NCBI GenBank assembly: GCA_021647265.1
Contig: JAKIVA010000034.1
Coordinates: 1-34,202 of the forward strand
From: Lutibacter sp.
GTDB lineage: Bacteria > Bacteroidota > Bacteroidia > Flavobacteriales > Flavobacteriaceae
DNA: 34,202 nucleotides
Direction: 5' to 3'
The notes under the pieces are model-generated. The model was not told where the DNA came from. It worked only from the letters and a program-made list of their open reading frames with translations, and ran no database searches. Both the position numbers and the translations under genes were made by a program. The first letter of the stretch is position 1. Each line of letters starts with the position of its first letter. Of this stretch, positions 9,227 through 16,971 are shown piece by piece.

Positions 9227-10303
9227 TTACAATACTTCTCCTAATTCTTTTAACTTTTCTGTGTTTTCAGCTAGCTTTAATTCATCAATTATTTTGTGAA
9301 TATCACCATTTATTACATTCGATAAATCATATAGTGTTAATCCTATTCTATGTTCTGTAACACGCCCTTGAGGATAATTGTAGGTTCTAATTTTTGCAGA
9401 ACGATCTCCACTAGCTACTAATGAATTTCTTTTTGCTGAATCTGCTGCTAATTTTTTCTCTAGTTCTTGTTCATATAAACGAGAACGCAACACTTTCATC
9501 GCTTTTTCCTTATTTTTATGTTGTGACTTTTGATCTTGACATTGTGCAACCAAACCAGAAGGTACGTGTGTTAGCCTAACTGCAGAGTATGTGGTATTAA
9601 CAGATTGCCCTCCAGGTCCTGAAGAACAAAAATAATCTACTCGAATATCACTTGGCTTTAATTCAACATCAAATTCCTCTGCTTCAGGTAATACCATAAC
9701 TGTTGCTGCTGAAGTATGTACACGACCTTGTGTTTCAGTTTGAGGAACACGCTGTACACGATGTACACCCGATTCAAATTTCATATCTCCATAAACGTCT
9801 GTACCTGTTACGCTAAAAATTATTTCTTTAAATCCCCCTGAAGTTCCTTCACTTAAATCTTCTATTTCTGTTTTCCATCCTTTGTCTGAACAATATTTTG
9901 TATACATTCTATACAAGTCTCCTGCAAATATACTTGCTTCATCACCACCGGTACCTGCTCTAATTTCTACAATTACATTTTTAGCATCTTCAGGATCCTT
10001 TGGTATCAACATAAATTTAATTTGTTCTTCTAATATTGGCAAACGACTAGTTGCTTCTTCCAACTCCATTTTAGCCATTTCAGTCATTTCATCATCAGAA
10101 CCATCTGCAATAATTTCTTTAGCTTCTTCAATATTATTTAACAGGGTACTATATTCATCACCCACTTTCATTACAGCACTTAAATCTTTATACTCCTTAT
10201 TAATTTTTATATAGCGCTTTTGGTCTGAAATAATATCTGGCTGTATTATTAAATCAGAAACCTCATCAAATCGTTGCTTTATTATTCTTAGCTTATCTAA
10301 CAT
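9227..10303 (-). CDS. prfA: Peptide chain release factor 1
   Basis: Recognises UAA/UAG in the ribosomal A site and triggers peptidyl-tRNA hydrolysis. The catalytic GGQ is in the block SSGPGGQSVNTTYSAVRLTH (about residue 233). The codon-recognition region reads RVQRVPQTETQGRVHTSA, where the RF1 tripeptide (PAT/PVT in E. coli-like factors) is PQT. It lacks the SPF motif of RF2. The C-terminal QGRVTEHRIG block is present. Length (358 aa) is normal. It is monocistronic, with a short 5' UTR and a terminator shared with rplT. Confidence 0.96.
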   Translation of the reverse strand: MLDKLRIIKQRFDEVSDLIIQPDIISDQKRYIKINKEYKDLSAVMKVGDEYSTLLNNIEEAKEIIADGSDDEMTEMAKMELEEATSRLPILEEQIKFMLIPKDPEDAKNVIVEIRAGTGGDEASIFAGDLYRMYTKYCSDKGWKTEIEDLSEGTSGGFKEIIFSVTGTDVYGDMKFESGVHRVQRVPQTETQGRVHTSAATVMVLPEAEEFDVELKPSDIRVDYFCSSGPGGQSVNTTYSAVRLTHVPSGLVAQCQDQKSQHKNKEKAMKVLRSRLYEQELEKKLAADSAKRNSLVASGDRSAKIRTYNYPQGRVTEHRIGLTLYDLSNVINGDIHKIIDELKLAENTEKLKELGEVL

Positions 10304-10323
10304 TTATTTTTTTAATTGGATTG

Positions 10324-10331
10324 CAAATTTA
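10324..10331 (-). promoter_or_regulatory. prfA -7 promoter box
   Basis: On the minus strand this reads TAAATTTG, 21 nt upstream of the prfA ATG, which matches TAnnTTTG. The -33 element is not recognisable at 19-21 nt spacing. Confidence 0.5.
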
Positions 10332-10515
10332 CAATATTTTCTTATAAGTTTCTTCATAAGAATATCTCCCATTCTTAAACACCTGTTACTCAACAATAAA
10401 AATATTTAATTGATTCTAATTTATAATTTAAGGATTTTTGAGGTAGGGTTTTTTAGTAGTTAGTTGTTTAATAGTTGTAAGAATTCAATTATAACCATTA
10501 AACAATAAATAAAAA

Positions 10516-11250
10516 ATGAACAAACCACCCCAAAAAAATGTTAAAACCCTTTTAATAATTATAATTATTTCCTGTAGTTCTGTCTCAAATTTTTATTCTC
10601 AAGACCTTACAAATAATTTAAAAATATGGTCAGGAATAAGTGTATCCTACAAAGTAAATAAAAACTTAAATGTAAAATTAAGTGAACTTATAGCATACAA
10701 TGCTTCTCCTAGCAATTACAGTTTTTCGCAAACAAAAATAGCATTGTCATATAAGTTAAAAAGAAGAATATATATAAGTGGTGGCTACGTTAGAGGTCTT
10801 TTTAACGATTCAAATTCATTGAGAAGACAAGGTGCTACAGATAGTTGGTTTAACAAATTGGCTGTAGACAGAATTTACGGTAACTTTTCCTACAAACACA
10901 CTATTGTAAAACGTTTATCGTTAAAACATAAGATTGAATTTCAACATTTTTTTACTGATTTAGACAAATACAAAACAAGAACAATCTATGCTGCAAGAGT
11001 AGGCTATAATGTAAGAAAGTCTAGCTTATCACCATATATTGAAGGGCAATTTTTTAATTATAGTGGAGGTATAATCTCTTCTGGAATTAAACGGTTTCGA
11101 TTTAAATCTGGTTTAAGTTTTAAGCCAATTACAGATTCTGCTATGAGAGTTTCACTCTATTATATTTCTCAAAATGAATTTAAGACTGAGGCACTTCCTG
11201 AAAATGATTATGCTGTTTTTGGGTTAAGTCTATCTTTCAAAATTAATTAA
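10516..11250 (+). CDS. Outer-membrane beta-barrel-like protein, DUF2490-like
   Basis: A 244-aa protein with a signal peptide (hydrophobic TLLIIIIISCSSVSNFYS, cleavage probably before QDL). It then has alternating amphipathic strands throughout: NLKIWSGISVSYKV, NLNVKLSELIAY, RIYISGGYVRGLF, SLKHKIEFQHFF, TIYAARVGYNV and SPYIEGQFFNY. It ends in FGLSLSFKIN, a terminal strand of the barrel-assembly type. The pattern and length resemble DUF2490 outer-membrane proteins of Bacteroidota; no enzymatic motif is seen. It precedes a P-loop NTPase gene by 49 nt and an ABC transporter, and may be the outer-membrane partner of that system. The assignment rests on strand pattern only. The gene-free 10332-10515 upstream shows no clear promoter. 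Confidence 0.65.
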   Translation: MNKPPQKNVKTLLIIIIISCSSVSNFYSQDLTNNLKIWSGISVSYKVNKNLNVKLSELIAYNASPSNYSFSQTKIALSYKLKRRIYISGGYVRGLFNDSNSLRRQGATDSWFNKLAVDRIYGNFSYKHTIVKRLSLKHKIEFQHFFTDLDKYKTRTIYAARVGYNVRKSSLSPYIEGQFFNYSGGIISSGIKRFRFKSGLSFKPITDSAMRVSLYYISQNEFKTEALPENDYAVFGLSLSFKIN

Positions 11251-11299
11251 CCTCATCTAATTAAAAACTATTTAAATCAATTTAATTTATCCAGAAATT

Positions 11300-12388
11300 A
11301 TGAAACTATATAAAATCAACCCACATAAAATAAAAAAAGCTATTATTTGTAAGCATGTAACAAGCTCTATTATAAATAAAGATATTAAAAAAACTTATAT
11401 TCCGAAGGCAGGAGATGTTGCAATATTTAGAGTAAAAAAAATAGGTAAGCATACTAGAATTCAATCTACAACTGGAAACAATAAATATATTTTACCTGGA
11501 GATTTAATTATGGCAGCATTTGGAAATAGATATGCCACAGAACAAATGGAAGGGTTTGTACCAGATTGCTACCATAATACATATCACATATTAGGTCAAG
11601 GTGGTGCAATAGGGATTTTAAAAAATATGCATCTGAAATTTGAATTGGTTGGACCAACATCTTTAAGTTTAGTTGGATACGTAGTAAATGAAAATGGGAA
11701 TGTAGTTAACACTAAATATTTAAATAAAAATACTATAACTTGTAAATCTATCCCTATAAATACCAATCCAAAAGTAATTTTATCATTAGGTACAAGCATG
11801 GATAGTGGGAAAACTACTTCTGCAGCGTTTTTAGCGAGAGGTTTAAAACTAGCACGTAAGAAAACGGCCTATATTAAATTAACAGGAACGGTTTATACAA
11901 AAGATAAAAACATGGTTCGTGATTACGGTGCAAATATCTCTATAGACTTTTCATATTTTGGATTTCCCTCAACGTATATGTGCTCTACAGAGGAAATTGT
12001 GGATTTATACCAACACTTAATTGAACAGGTAAAACCATACAACCCAGAATATATTATTGTTGAAATTGCTGATGGTTTATTACAAAGAGAAACTCATGCT
12101 TTAATTAATAACAAGAAATTTATGAGTGGCATTTCTGGAGCCTTGTTTTCATCAATAGATAGTATGAGTGCGATTGCTGGAGCTAATACACTAACTGAGT
12201 TAGGCTGTAACATAATAGGTGTAACAGGTCTTTTTACCATAAGTCCTCTATTGGTAAATGAAGTAAAAGAAAGGTCTAACTACAATGTTTTGACTAAAGA
12301 AGATTTGACTTCAAAAGAAATAATTAATACCTTAGAACAGAACGTAAAATATTTAAAGTTTGAAGACAAAATGGCAGTTAATAGCTGA
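11300..12388 (+). CDS. Uncharacterised P-loop NTPase (DUF1611/BioD-like fold)
   Basis: A 362-aa cytosolic-looking protein without signal peptide. Residues about 35-145 form an all-beta-looking domain containing AGDVAIFRVKKIGKHTRI, PGDLIMAAFGNRYAT and LGQGGAIG. Residues 158-345 form a P-loop NTPase: Walker A GTSMDSGKTT (164-173), KLTGT (193-197), and a Walker-B-like strand running into VEIADGLLQRET (254-265). The P-loop and ADGLLQ block recall the dethiobiotin-synthetase/MobB/DUF1611 group, but I know no defined function. It overlaps the downstream ABC transporter gene by 29 nt, which argues for coupled translation and a shared task. Confidence 0.6.
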   Translation: MKLYKINPHKIKKAIICKHVTSSIINKDIKKTYIPKAGDVAIFRVKKIGKHTRIQSTTGNNKYILPGDLIMAAFGNRYATEQMEGFVPDCYHNTYHILGQGGAIGILKNMHLKFELVGPTSLSLVGYVVNENGNVVNTKYLNKNTITCKSIPINTNPKVILSLGTSMDSGKTTSAAFLARGLKLARKKTAYIKLTGTVYTKDKNMVRDYGANISIDFSYFGFPSTYMCSTEEIVDLYQHLIEQVKPYNPEYIIVEIADGLLQRETHALINNKKFMSGISGALFSSIDSMSAIAGANTLTELGCNIIGVTGLFTISPLLVNEVKERSNYNVLTKEDLTSKEIINTLEQNVKYLKFEDKMAVNS

Positions 12389-14057
12389 ATTTATAACAAA
12401 AAACAAATCACTTGTAATTACGGCATTTATAAGTGGTTTGTTTTATAACATTATAATGTTATTAATACCTGTTAGCCTCGGTCGTTTTTATGAATTTAAC
12501 TTCGGTTTTTCATCAAAACGGCTAAAGTTACTAGAATCAATGCCTTTTATAAATACTAAAGATTTTAATGACTTTTTGTTTTTCTTTATAGGCCTTGTTC
12601 TCATTCGTTTTATATTCGAATATGCAAACCGCTATGTAATTTCTATTATTGGAGAACGTTTTGCTAAAAATTTAAGAGAACAGCTCTTTGAACATCAATT
12701 ACATATTAACACTCATATTTATGAGCAAAGAGGAATTGGGAAGTACTTACTACGCTATAGCGGAGATTTAAAAAGTATTCAAAACTACGTTACGAAAGGG
12801 CTTTTTCGGTTTTTACAAGACTTTATTTTAATTGTTATTCTTATTATTACCATTGCATACATAAATTCAAAATTTGCACTAATAGTAACTGTGTTTATAG
12901 GTATTGCAATTTTATTATTATTTTTTATAAATAATATTCTTTACACAATATCTGTTAGCAGAAGAAATCAACGGTCTGCTATGCTAACATTTGTTAACAC
13001 CAGGTTACGTGCTATTATTTCAATTAAGGCTTTTAATAAATATACTCCAGAAAAAAAGAGATATAATAAACGCTCTGAAAAATTATATGATATTGGGAAA
13101 AAATATCAGCAAGTAATTAGTTTTATCCAATCTATTATTCCTACTATAACATACTTAATGCTAGCGTTGTTAATGTGGTATATTTATACGCTAAAAATAG
13201 CCCAAACAACAGTTTTTAATGCATCTGAATTACTCATATTAATTTTACTAATCATCTCTTTTCTTCCAATATTAAGAAGAACGTTAAGGGTTAGTATTAT
13301 TTGGAAACTAGGAAATATTTCATTTGAAAAATTATTAAATATTTTTAGCTTGGAAGCTGAGAACAAACTCTCATTTGAAAAAATAAATCTCTCTGAAGAA
13401 AAAATATGTTTTAAAAATGTAGCTTTTACATATTTTTCTTCTGACAATTTTGTTTTTAAAAAATTAAACATCTCTATTTTTCCGAAAAAAACCACATTAA
13501 TTCTTGGAGCTTCAGGATCAGGTAAGAGTACATTTATTAATTTATTATTAAAAATATACAACCCTACTGAAGGGGTTATCATGTTTGGAAAATACAATTA
13601 TAACGATTTAGCAGAAAAAACTATTCGAAAAAACATCTCAGTAATCTCAGATGAATTTTCTTTGTATGGAAGAACCGTTTACGAAGCAATAGTGTACAGT
13701 AGATTGAAAGAAACTGAAATGAAAGCTTCTAAAATATTAAAAGAACTACAACTTTATGAAGCTAAAAAGAATAAACTTCAGCTACACGACTATATAGGTG
13801 ATTTAGGAAGCAAACTCACTAGCGGTCAAAAAAAAATATTGATGTACTGTAGGGCTCTTTTAACTAATAAACCTATACTTATAATTGATCGTCCGTTTGA
13901 AGGATTAAATACGAACACAATAACTCACTTACAAACAATAATAAATTCTTTAAAACCAAAAAAAACGATAATAATTTTAGATTCTACCAATCCTAAAGGT
14001 ATAAAAGCTGATTATAATTATATTCTTAAAAAAAACACGTTGATTGAACAATCTTAA
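12360..14057 (+). CDS. ABC exporter-like protein with degenerate ATPase domain
   Basis: A 565-aa fused half-transporter: a transmembrane domain of about six helices (1-310), then a nucleotide-binding domain (345-565). Walker A GASGSGKST (383-391) is intact and the signature is LTSGQ (486-490, for LSGGQ). Walker B ILIID (506-510) is followed by Arg511 where catalytic glutamate is expected. The Q-loop position reads VISDEF with no Gln, and the switch-histidine region reads IIILDSTNP with no His. ATP may bind but hydrolysis should be weak. The start is TTG at 12360, 29 nt inside the preceding gene; the first in-frame ATG (residue 33) would remove helix 1. The stop codon overlaps that of convergent purM. 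Confidence 0.78.
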   Translation: MKTKWQLIAEFITKNKSLVITAFISGLFYNIIMLLIPVSLGRFYEFNFGFSSKRLKLLESMPFINTKDFNDFLFFFIGLVLIRFIFEYANRYVISIIGERFAKNLREQLFEHQLHINTHIYEQRGIGKYLLRYSGDLKSIQNYVTKGLFRFLQDFILIVILIITIAYINSKFALIVTVFIGIAILLLFFINNILYTISVSRRNQRSAMLTFVNTRLRAIISIKAFNKYTPEKKRYNKRSEKLYDIGKKYQQVISFIQSIIPTITYLMLALLMWYIYTLKIAQTTVFNASELLILILLIISFLPILRRTLRVSIIWKLGNISFEKLLNIFSLEAENKLSFEKINLSEEKICFKNVAFTYFSSDNFVFKKLNISIFPKKTTLILGASGSGKSTFINLLLKIYNPTEGVIMFGKYNYNDLAEKTIRKNISVISDEFSLYGRTVYEAIVYSRLKETEMKASKILKELQLYEAKKNKLQLHDYIGDLGSKLTSGQKKILMYCRALLTNKPILIIDRPFEGLNTNTITHLQTIINSLKPKKTIIILDSTNPKGIKADYNYILKKNTLIEQS

Positions 14058-15232
14058 TATTCAAAAATTCCATACTCACTTTTTATGGTTAACTTTTTTT
14101 CCTTTGAAGCTTCTACCCTTCCAATTATTTGAGCGTTAACATTAAAGTTTTTTGAAATAGCAATAATATCATTTGCTATTTCTGGACTAACATATAATTC
14201 CATCCGATGTCCACAGTTAAACACTTGATACATTTCTTTCCAATCGGTGTTACTTTGCTCTTGAATTAACTTAAATAATGGAGGGATGGCAAACATATTA
14301 TCTTTTACAATATGCAAATTATCAATAAAATGAAGGATTTTTGTTTGAGCTCCCCCGCTACAATGTACCATTCCATGAATTTCTTTTGAAGAATACTCTT
14401 CTAGTATTTTTTTAATAATAGGAGCATACGTTCTTGTTGGAGAAAGCACTAGTTTACCTGCATTAATGGGTGAGTTTTCAATTTCATCTGTTAACTTTAC
14501 ATTTCCAGAATACACCAGTTCTTTAGGTACAACAGCATCAAAACTCTCAGGGTATTTTTTAGCTAAATAATGATGGAACACATCATGGCGTGCTGAAGTT
14601 AATCCGTTAGATCCCATTCCTCCGTTATACTCTTTCTCATAAGTTGCTTGTCCGAAAGAAGCCAAACCAACAATTACATCACCTGGTTTTATATTTGCAT
14701 TGTTTATAACATCTTCTCTTTTTATACGTGCTGTAACAGTAGAATCTACAATTATTGTTCGCACCAAATCTCCAACATCAGCAGTTTCTCCACCTGTGGA
14801 ATGAATTTCAACGCCCAATTCTTTTAAATCTTGCAATAATTCTTCAGTTCCATTAATAATTTCATAAATTACTTCACCCGGTATTAAATTTTTATTACGG
14901 CCAATGGTAGATGACAACATAATATTAGTTGTAGCTCCAACACAAATTAAGTCATCAATATTCATAATTAGAGCATCTTGGGCAATACCTTTCCAAACAG
15001 AAACATCTCCTGTTTCCTTCCAGTACATATAAGCTAAAGATGATTTTGTTCCTGCCCCATCTGCATGCATTATTAAACAATAATTTTCATTGTTTGTTAA
15101 ATAATCTGGTACAATTTTACAAAATGCCTTTGGGAACAATCCTTTATCTACATTTTTTATAGCCTTATGTACATCTTCTTTTGAAGCCGAAACACCTCTT
15201 TGACTATATCTTTTACTTATTTCTGAACTCAT
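14054..15232 (-). CDS. purM: Phosphoribosylformylglycinamidine cyclo-ligase (AIR synthetase)
   Basis: Catalyses the ATP-dependent closure of the imidazole ring (FGAM to AIR) in purine synthesis. Recognisable blocks: YSQRGVSASKEDV at the start, HADGAGTKSSLAY, the metal/ATP-site segment ALIMNIDDLICVGA, STGGETADVGDL and the glycine-rich GMGSNGLTSARHDVF. At 392 aa it is longer than E. coli PurM (345 aa), and I read it as a Bacteroidota-type variant. It is monocistronic. The ABC transporter gene on the other strand ends within its stop codon (4-nt overlap) and there is no terminator between them. Confidence 0.92.
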   Translation of the reverse strand: MSSEISKRYSQRGVSASKEDVHKAIKNVDKGLFPKAFCKIVPDYLTNNENYCLIMHADGAGTKSSLAYMYWKETGDVSVWKGIAQDALIMNIDDLICVGATTNIMLSSTIGRNKNLIPGEVIYEIINGTEELLQDLKELGVEIHSTGGETADVGDLVRTIIVDSTVTARIKREDVINNANIKPGDVIVGLASFGQATYEKEYNGGMGSNGLTSARHDVFHHYLAKKYPESFDAVVPKELVYSGNVKLTDEIENSPINAGKLVLSPTRTYAPIIKKILEEYSSKEIHGMVHCSGGAQTKILHFIDNLHIVKDNMFAIPPLFKLIQEQSNTDWKEMYQVFNCGHRMELYVSPEIANDIIAISKNFNVNAQIIGRVEASKEKKLTIKSEYGIFEY

Positions 15233-15255
15233 TAAAACGTTGTTATGTTGTTATG

Positions 15256-15263
15256 CAAAAGTA
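15256..15263 (-). promoter_or_regulatory. purM -7 promoter box
   Basis: Minus strand reads TACTTTTG in the context CTACTTTTGCATAAC, a full TAnnTTTG match 24 nt before the ATG. The -33 position (GTTT at 20-nt spacing) is only a partial match. Confidence 0.55.
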
Positions 15264-15291
15264 GATTTTCTTTTTCAAATACTAAACACAA

Positions 15292-15428
15292 AAAGAGGCT
15301 GTCTGAAAAGCAATTATATTTGTCATTTTGAACAAAGTGAAAAATCTCAACATCTTGATATATAAGTATTTAATTTTAAGAAGATTCTTCATTTACATTC
15401 AGAATGACACTTTTTAGACAGCCTCTTT
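15292..15428. repeat. 137-bp palindromic element, copy 1 (MITE-like)
   Basis: The ends form 19-bp terminal inverted repeats (AAAGAGGCTGTCTGAAAAG at the left; the right end matches 18 of 19). Inside, GTCATTTTGAA and TTCAGAATGAC pair further, so the whole unit can fold into a long imperfect hairpin. A second copy in opposite orientation is at 22007-22143, with about 11 differences in 137 positions. There is no coding capacity. It lies 20 bp past the stop of the last curli-operon gene. In that direction its stem is followed by five T, so it could act as the operon's terminator. Confidence 0.85.
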
Positions 15429-15448
15429 CTTATATTATAAACATTTTA

Positions 15449-16957
15449 TTACTCCCAATCTGGCATATAAGCATTTGTAAAAATTTGGGTTCTATTACCT
15501 CCATCACTAATATCCATTCTAAAAATATTTTTAACAGAAATACCATCATTTGAGGTATTCACAAAAATAACCTGAGCCTCATCTGGAGATATTCTTGGAT
15601 CTAAATCATTCGTTCCTAAAACAATATTAGATGCAGAAATATCTGTAGCAACCGAAGTAGCAAAATCATAAACGAATACATGTGTTTCCAATTGTCTGTT
15701 ATTTGCATTTTCATACCCTGAAACATCGTAAGTATACACTAACAAATTATTATCTATAGATAAATTTAAACCACCTGCAGCTCCTGTAACTCCAGAAAGA
15801 ACCGTTGTTAACATATTTCCATTCATATCAATGGTGAAAATAGAAACTCCATATCCTACAATATTATTTGTTTTAAGAGCTATCACACTCTCATCATTAC
15901 TCCAATCAATTTCTGTAATATAACTTCCATCAAAAGTTTGATATATTTGTTCCAAGCCACTACCATCTTTATTAATTACATACAGCTTATCAAAATGAGA
16001 ATACAGCAGTCTATCTCCGTTAGATGACCAAGAGTAATCAATCTCATTCAAATCATATCCTGCAATAGGTACTGCGGAAGTAACCTGAAATACATTAGAA
16101 CCATTTTGATTCATTGTAAACAAGTGTGTTTCATTGTTTGACGTTCTTAAAAAGGCAATTAAATTGGAAGCCTGATTTTTTCTAGGTCTCCAGCTATTAA
16201 CATCTTCCGTAGTTAATTGTACTACATTTTCTACAGCTGTTTCAACTTCATTATATCCTGCTGAAAATATTACATTGTTATTATTTCCTGCTTTTTGTAC
16301 ATAAAAATACCTGTTTTGAGGGTCTGCTTTTGTTTTAAAAGAACTAACGGTGCTTAATACTTCTGCATTAATACTATCATTAGCTGCAACTTGCCAAAAA
16401 TATTTTACTCCATATTTTAAATCTGAAATTACATACGTTGTGTCAATAAGGTCTTCAATTTTTACAATATCATTATCAAAATCGTTTTGTAATTCCAATC
16501 TGTAAGTAATTGTATCTTCATCTGGATCTTTTGAAGACCAAATTAATTCAATTGAAAGCTCTTGGTTTTCACTACCATCAATAGGTGTTATTAGCTCAGG
16601 TGCAGATGGTGGTCTATTCAATGCGGTATCATCATCCATTTCAAAAATAACATTTACTTCTAAATCTGTGGTCACTGTTGCTGGCTGAAAATTAGTTAAA
16701 TAATTCTCCTTTTTTGCACTTACAGAATAATCTCCCGCTTCAACATTCTCCATTCTAAAATATCCATCAGCATCTGAAAAAACAGTGTTGTTAGACGGAC
16801 TTAAAGATACTTTTGCATTCTCAATAGGATCAAAACTACTTGATTCCACAACCCTACCAGTAATTGTTCCAACACCAACCAAATCAACGGTATCTTCACT
16901 ACAATTTATGAATAAACTTAGTGCTAGTATAATTATAATATTAAATACTTTTTTCAT
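15449..16957 (-). CDS. Curli-operon lipoprotein: carboxypeptidase-regulatory, Fn3 and propeller-like regions
   Basis: A 502-aa surface or periplasmic lipoprotein: hydrophobic signal followed by lipobox FINC (Cys19). Residues about 30-107 are a carboxypeptidase-regulatory-like beta domain (GTITGRVVESSSFDPIENAKVSL, DADGYFRMENVEAGDYSVS). Residues about 115-210 are a fibronectin type III-like domain (PPSAPELITPIDGS to KYFWQVAAND). Residues about 220-502 hold repeated TolB/propeller-like blades (SWSSNGDRLLYSHFDKLYVINKDGSG; DPRISPDEAQVIFVNTS). It starts 14 nt after csgG and is the last gene of the operon. No catalytic motif is visible. The domains suggest binding of protein or glycan, perhaps anchoring or capping the fibre; that role is inference. 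Confidence 0.75.
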   Translation of the reverse strand: MKKVFNIIIILALSLFINCSEDTVDLVGVGTITGRVVESSSFDPIENAKVSLSPSNNTVFSDADGYFRMENVEAGDYSVSAKKENYLTNFQPATVTTDLEVNVIFEMDDDTALNRPPSAPELITPIDGSENQELSIELIWSSKDPDEDTITYRLELQNDFDNDIVKIEDLIDTTYVISDLKYGVKYFWQVAANDSINAEVLSTVSSFKTKADPQNRYFYVQKAGNNNNVIFSAGYNEVETAVENVVQLTTEDVNSWRPRKNQASNLIAFLRTSNNETHLFTMNQNGSNVFQVTSAVPIAGYDLNEIDYSWSSNGDRLLYSHFDKLYVINKDGSGLEQIYQTFDGSYITEIDWSNDESVIALKTNNIVGYGVSIFTIDMNGNMLTTVLSGVTGAAGGLNLSIDNNLLVYTYDVSGYENANNRQLETHVFVYDFATSVATDISASNIVLGTNDLDPRISPDEAQVIFVNTSNDGISVKNIFRMDISDGGNRTQIFTNAYMPDWE

Positions 16958-16971
16958 TTTTATTTTTTTTA

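Noticed and set aside
15433..15448. Target-site duplications flanking the 137-bp elements
   Set aside because: Flanks of both copies were compared by eye and no convincing direct repeat was found, so transposition as the origin is unproven.
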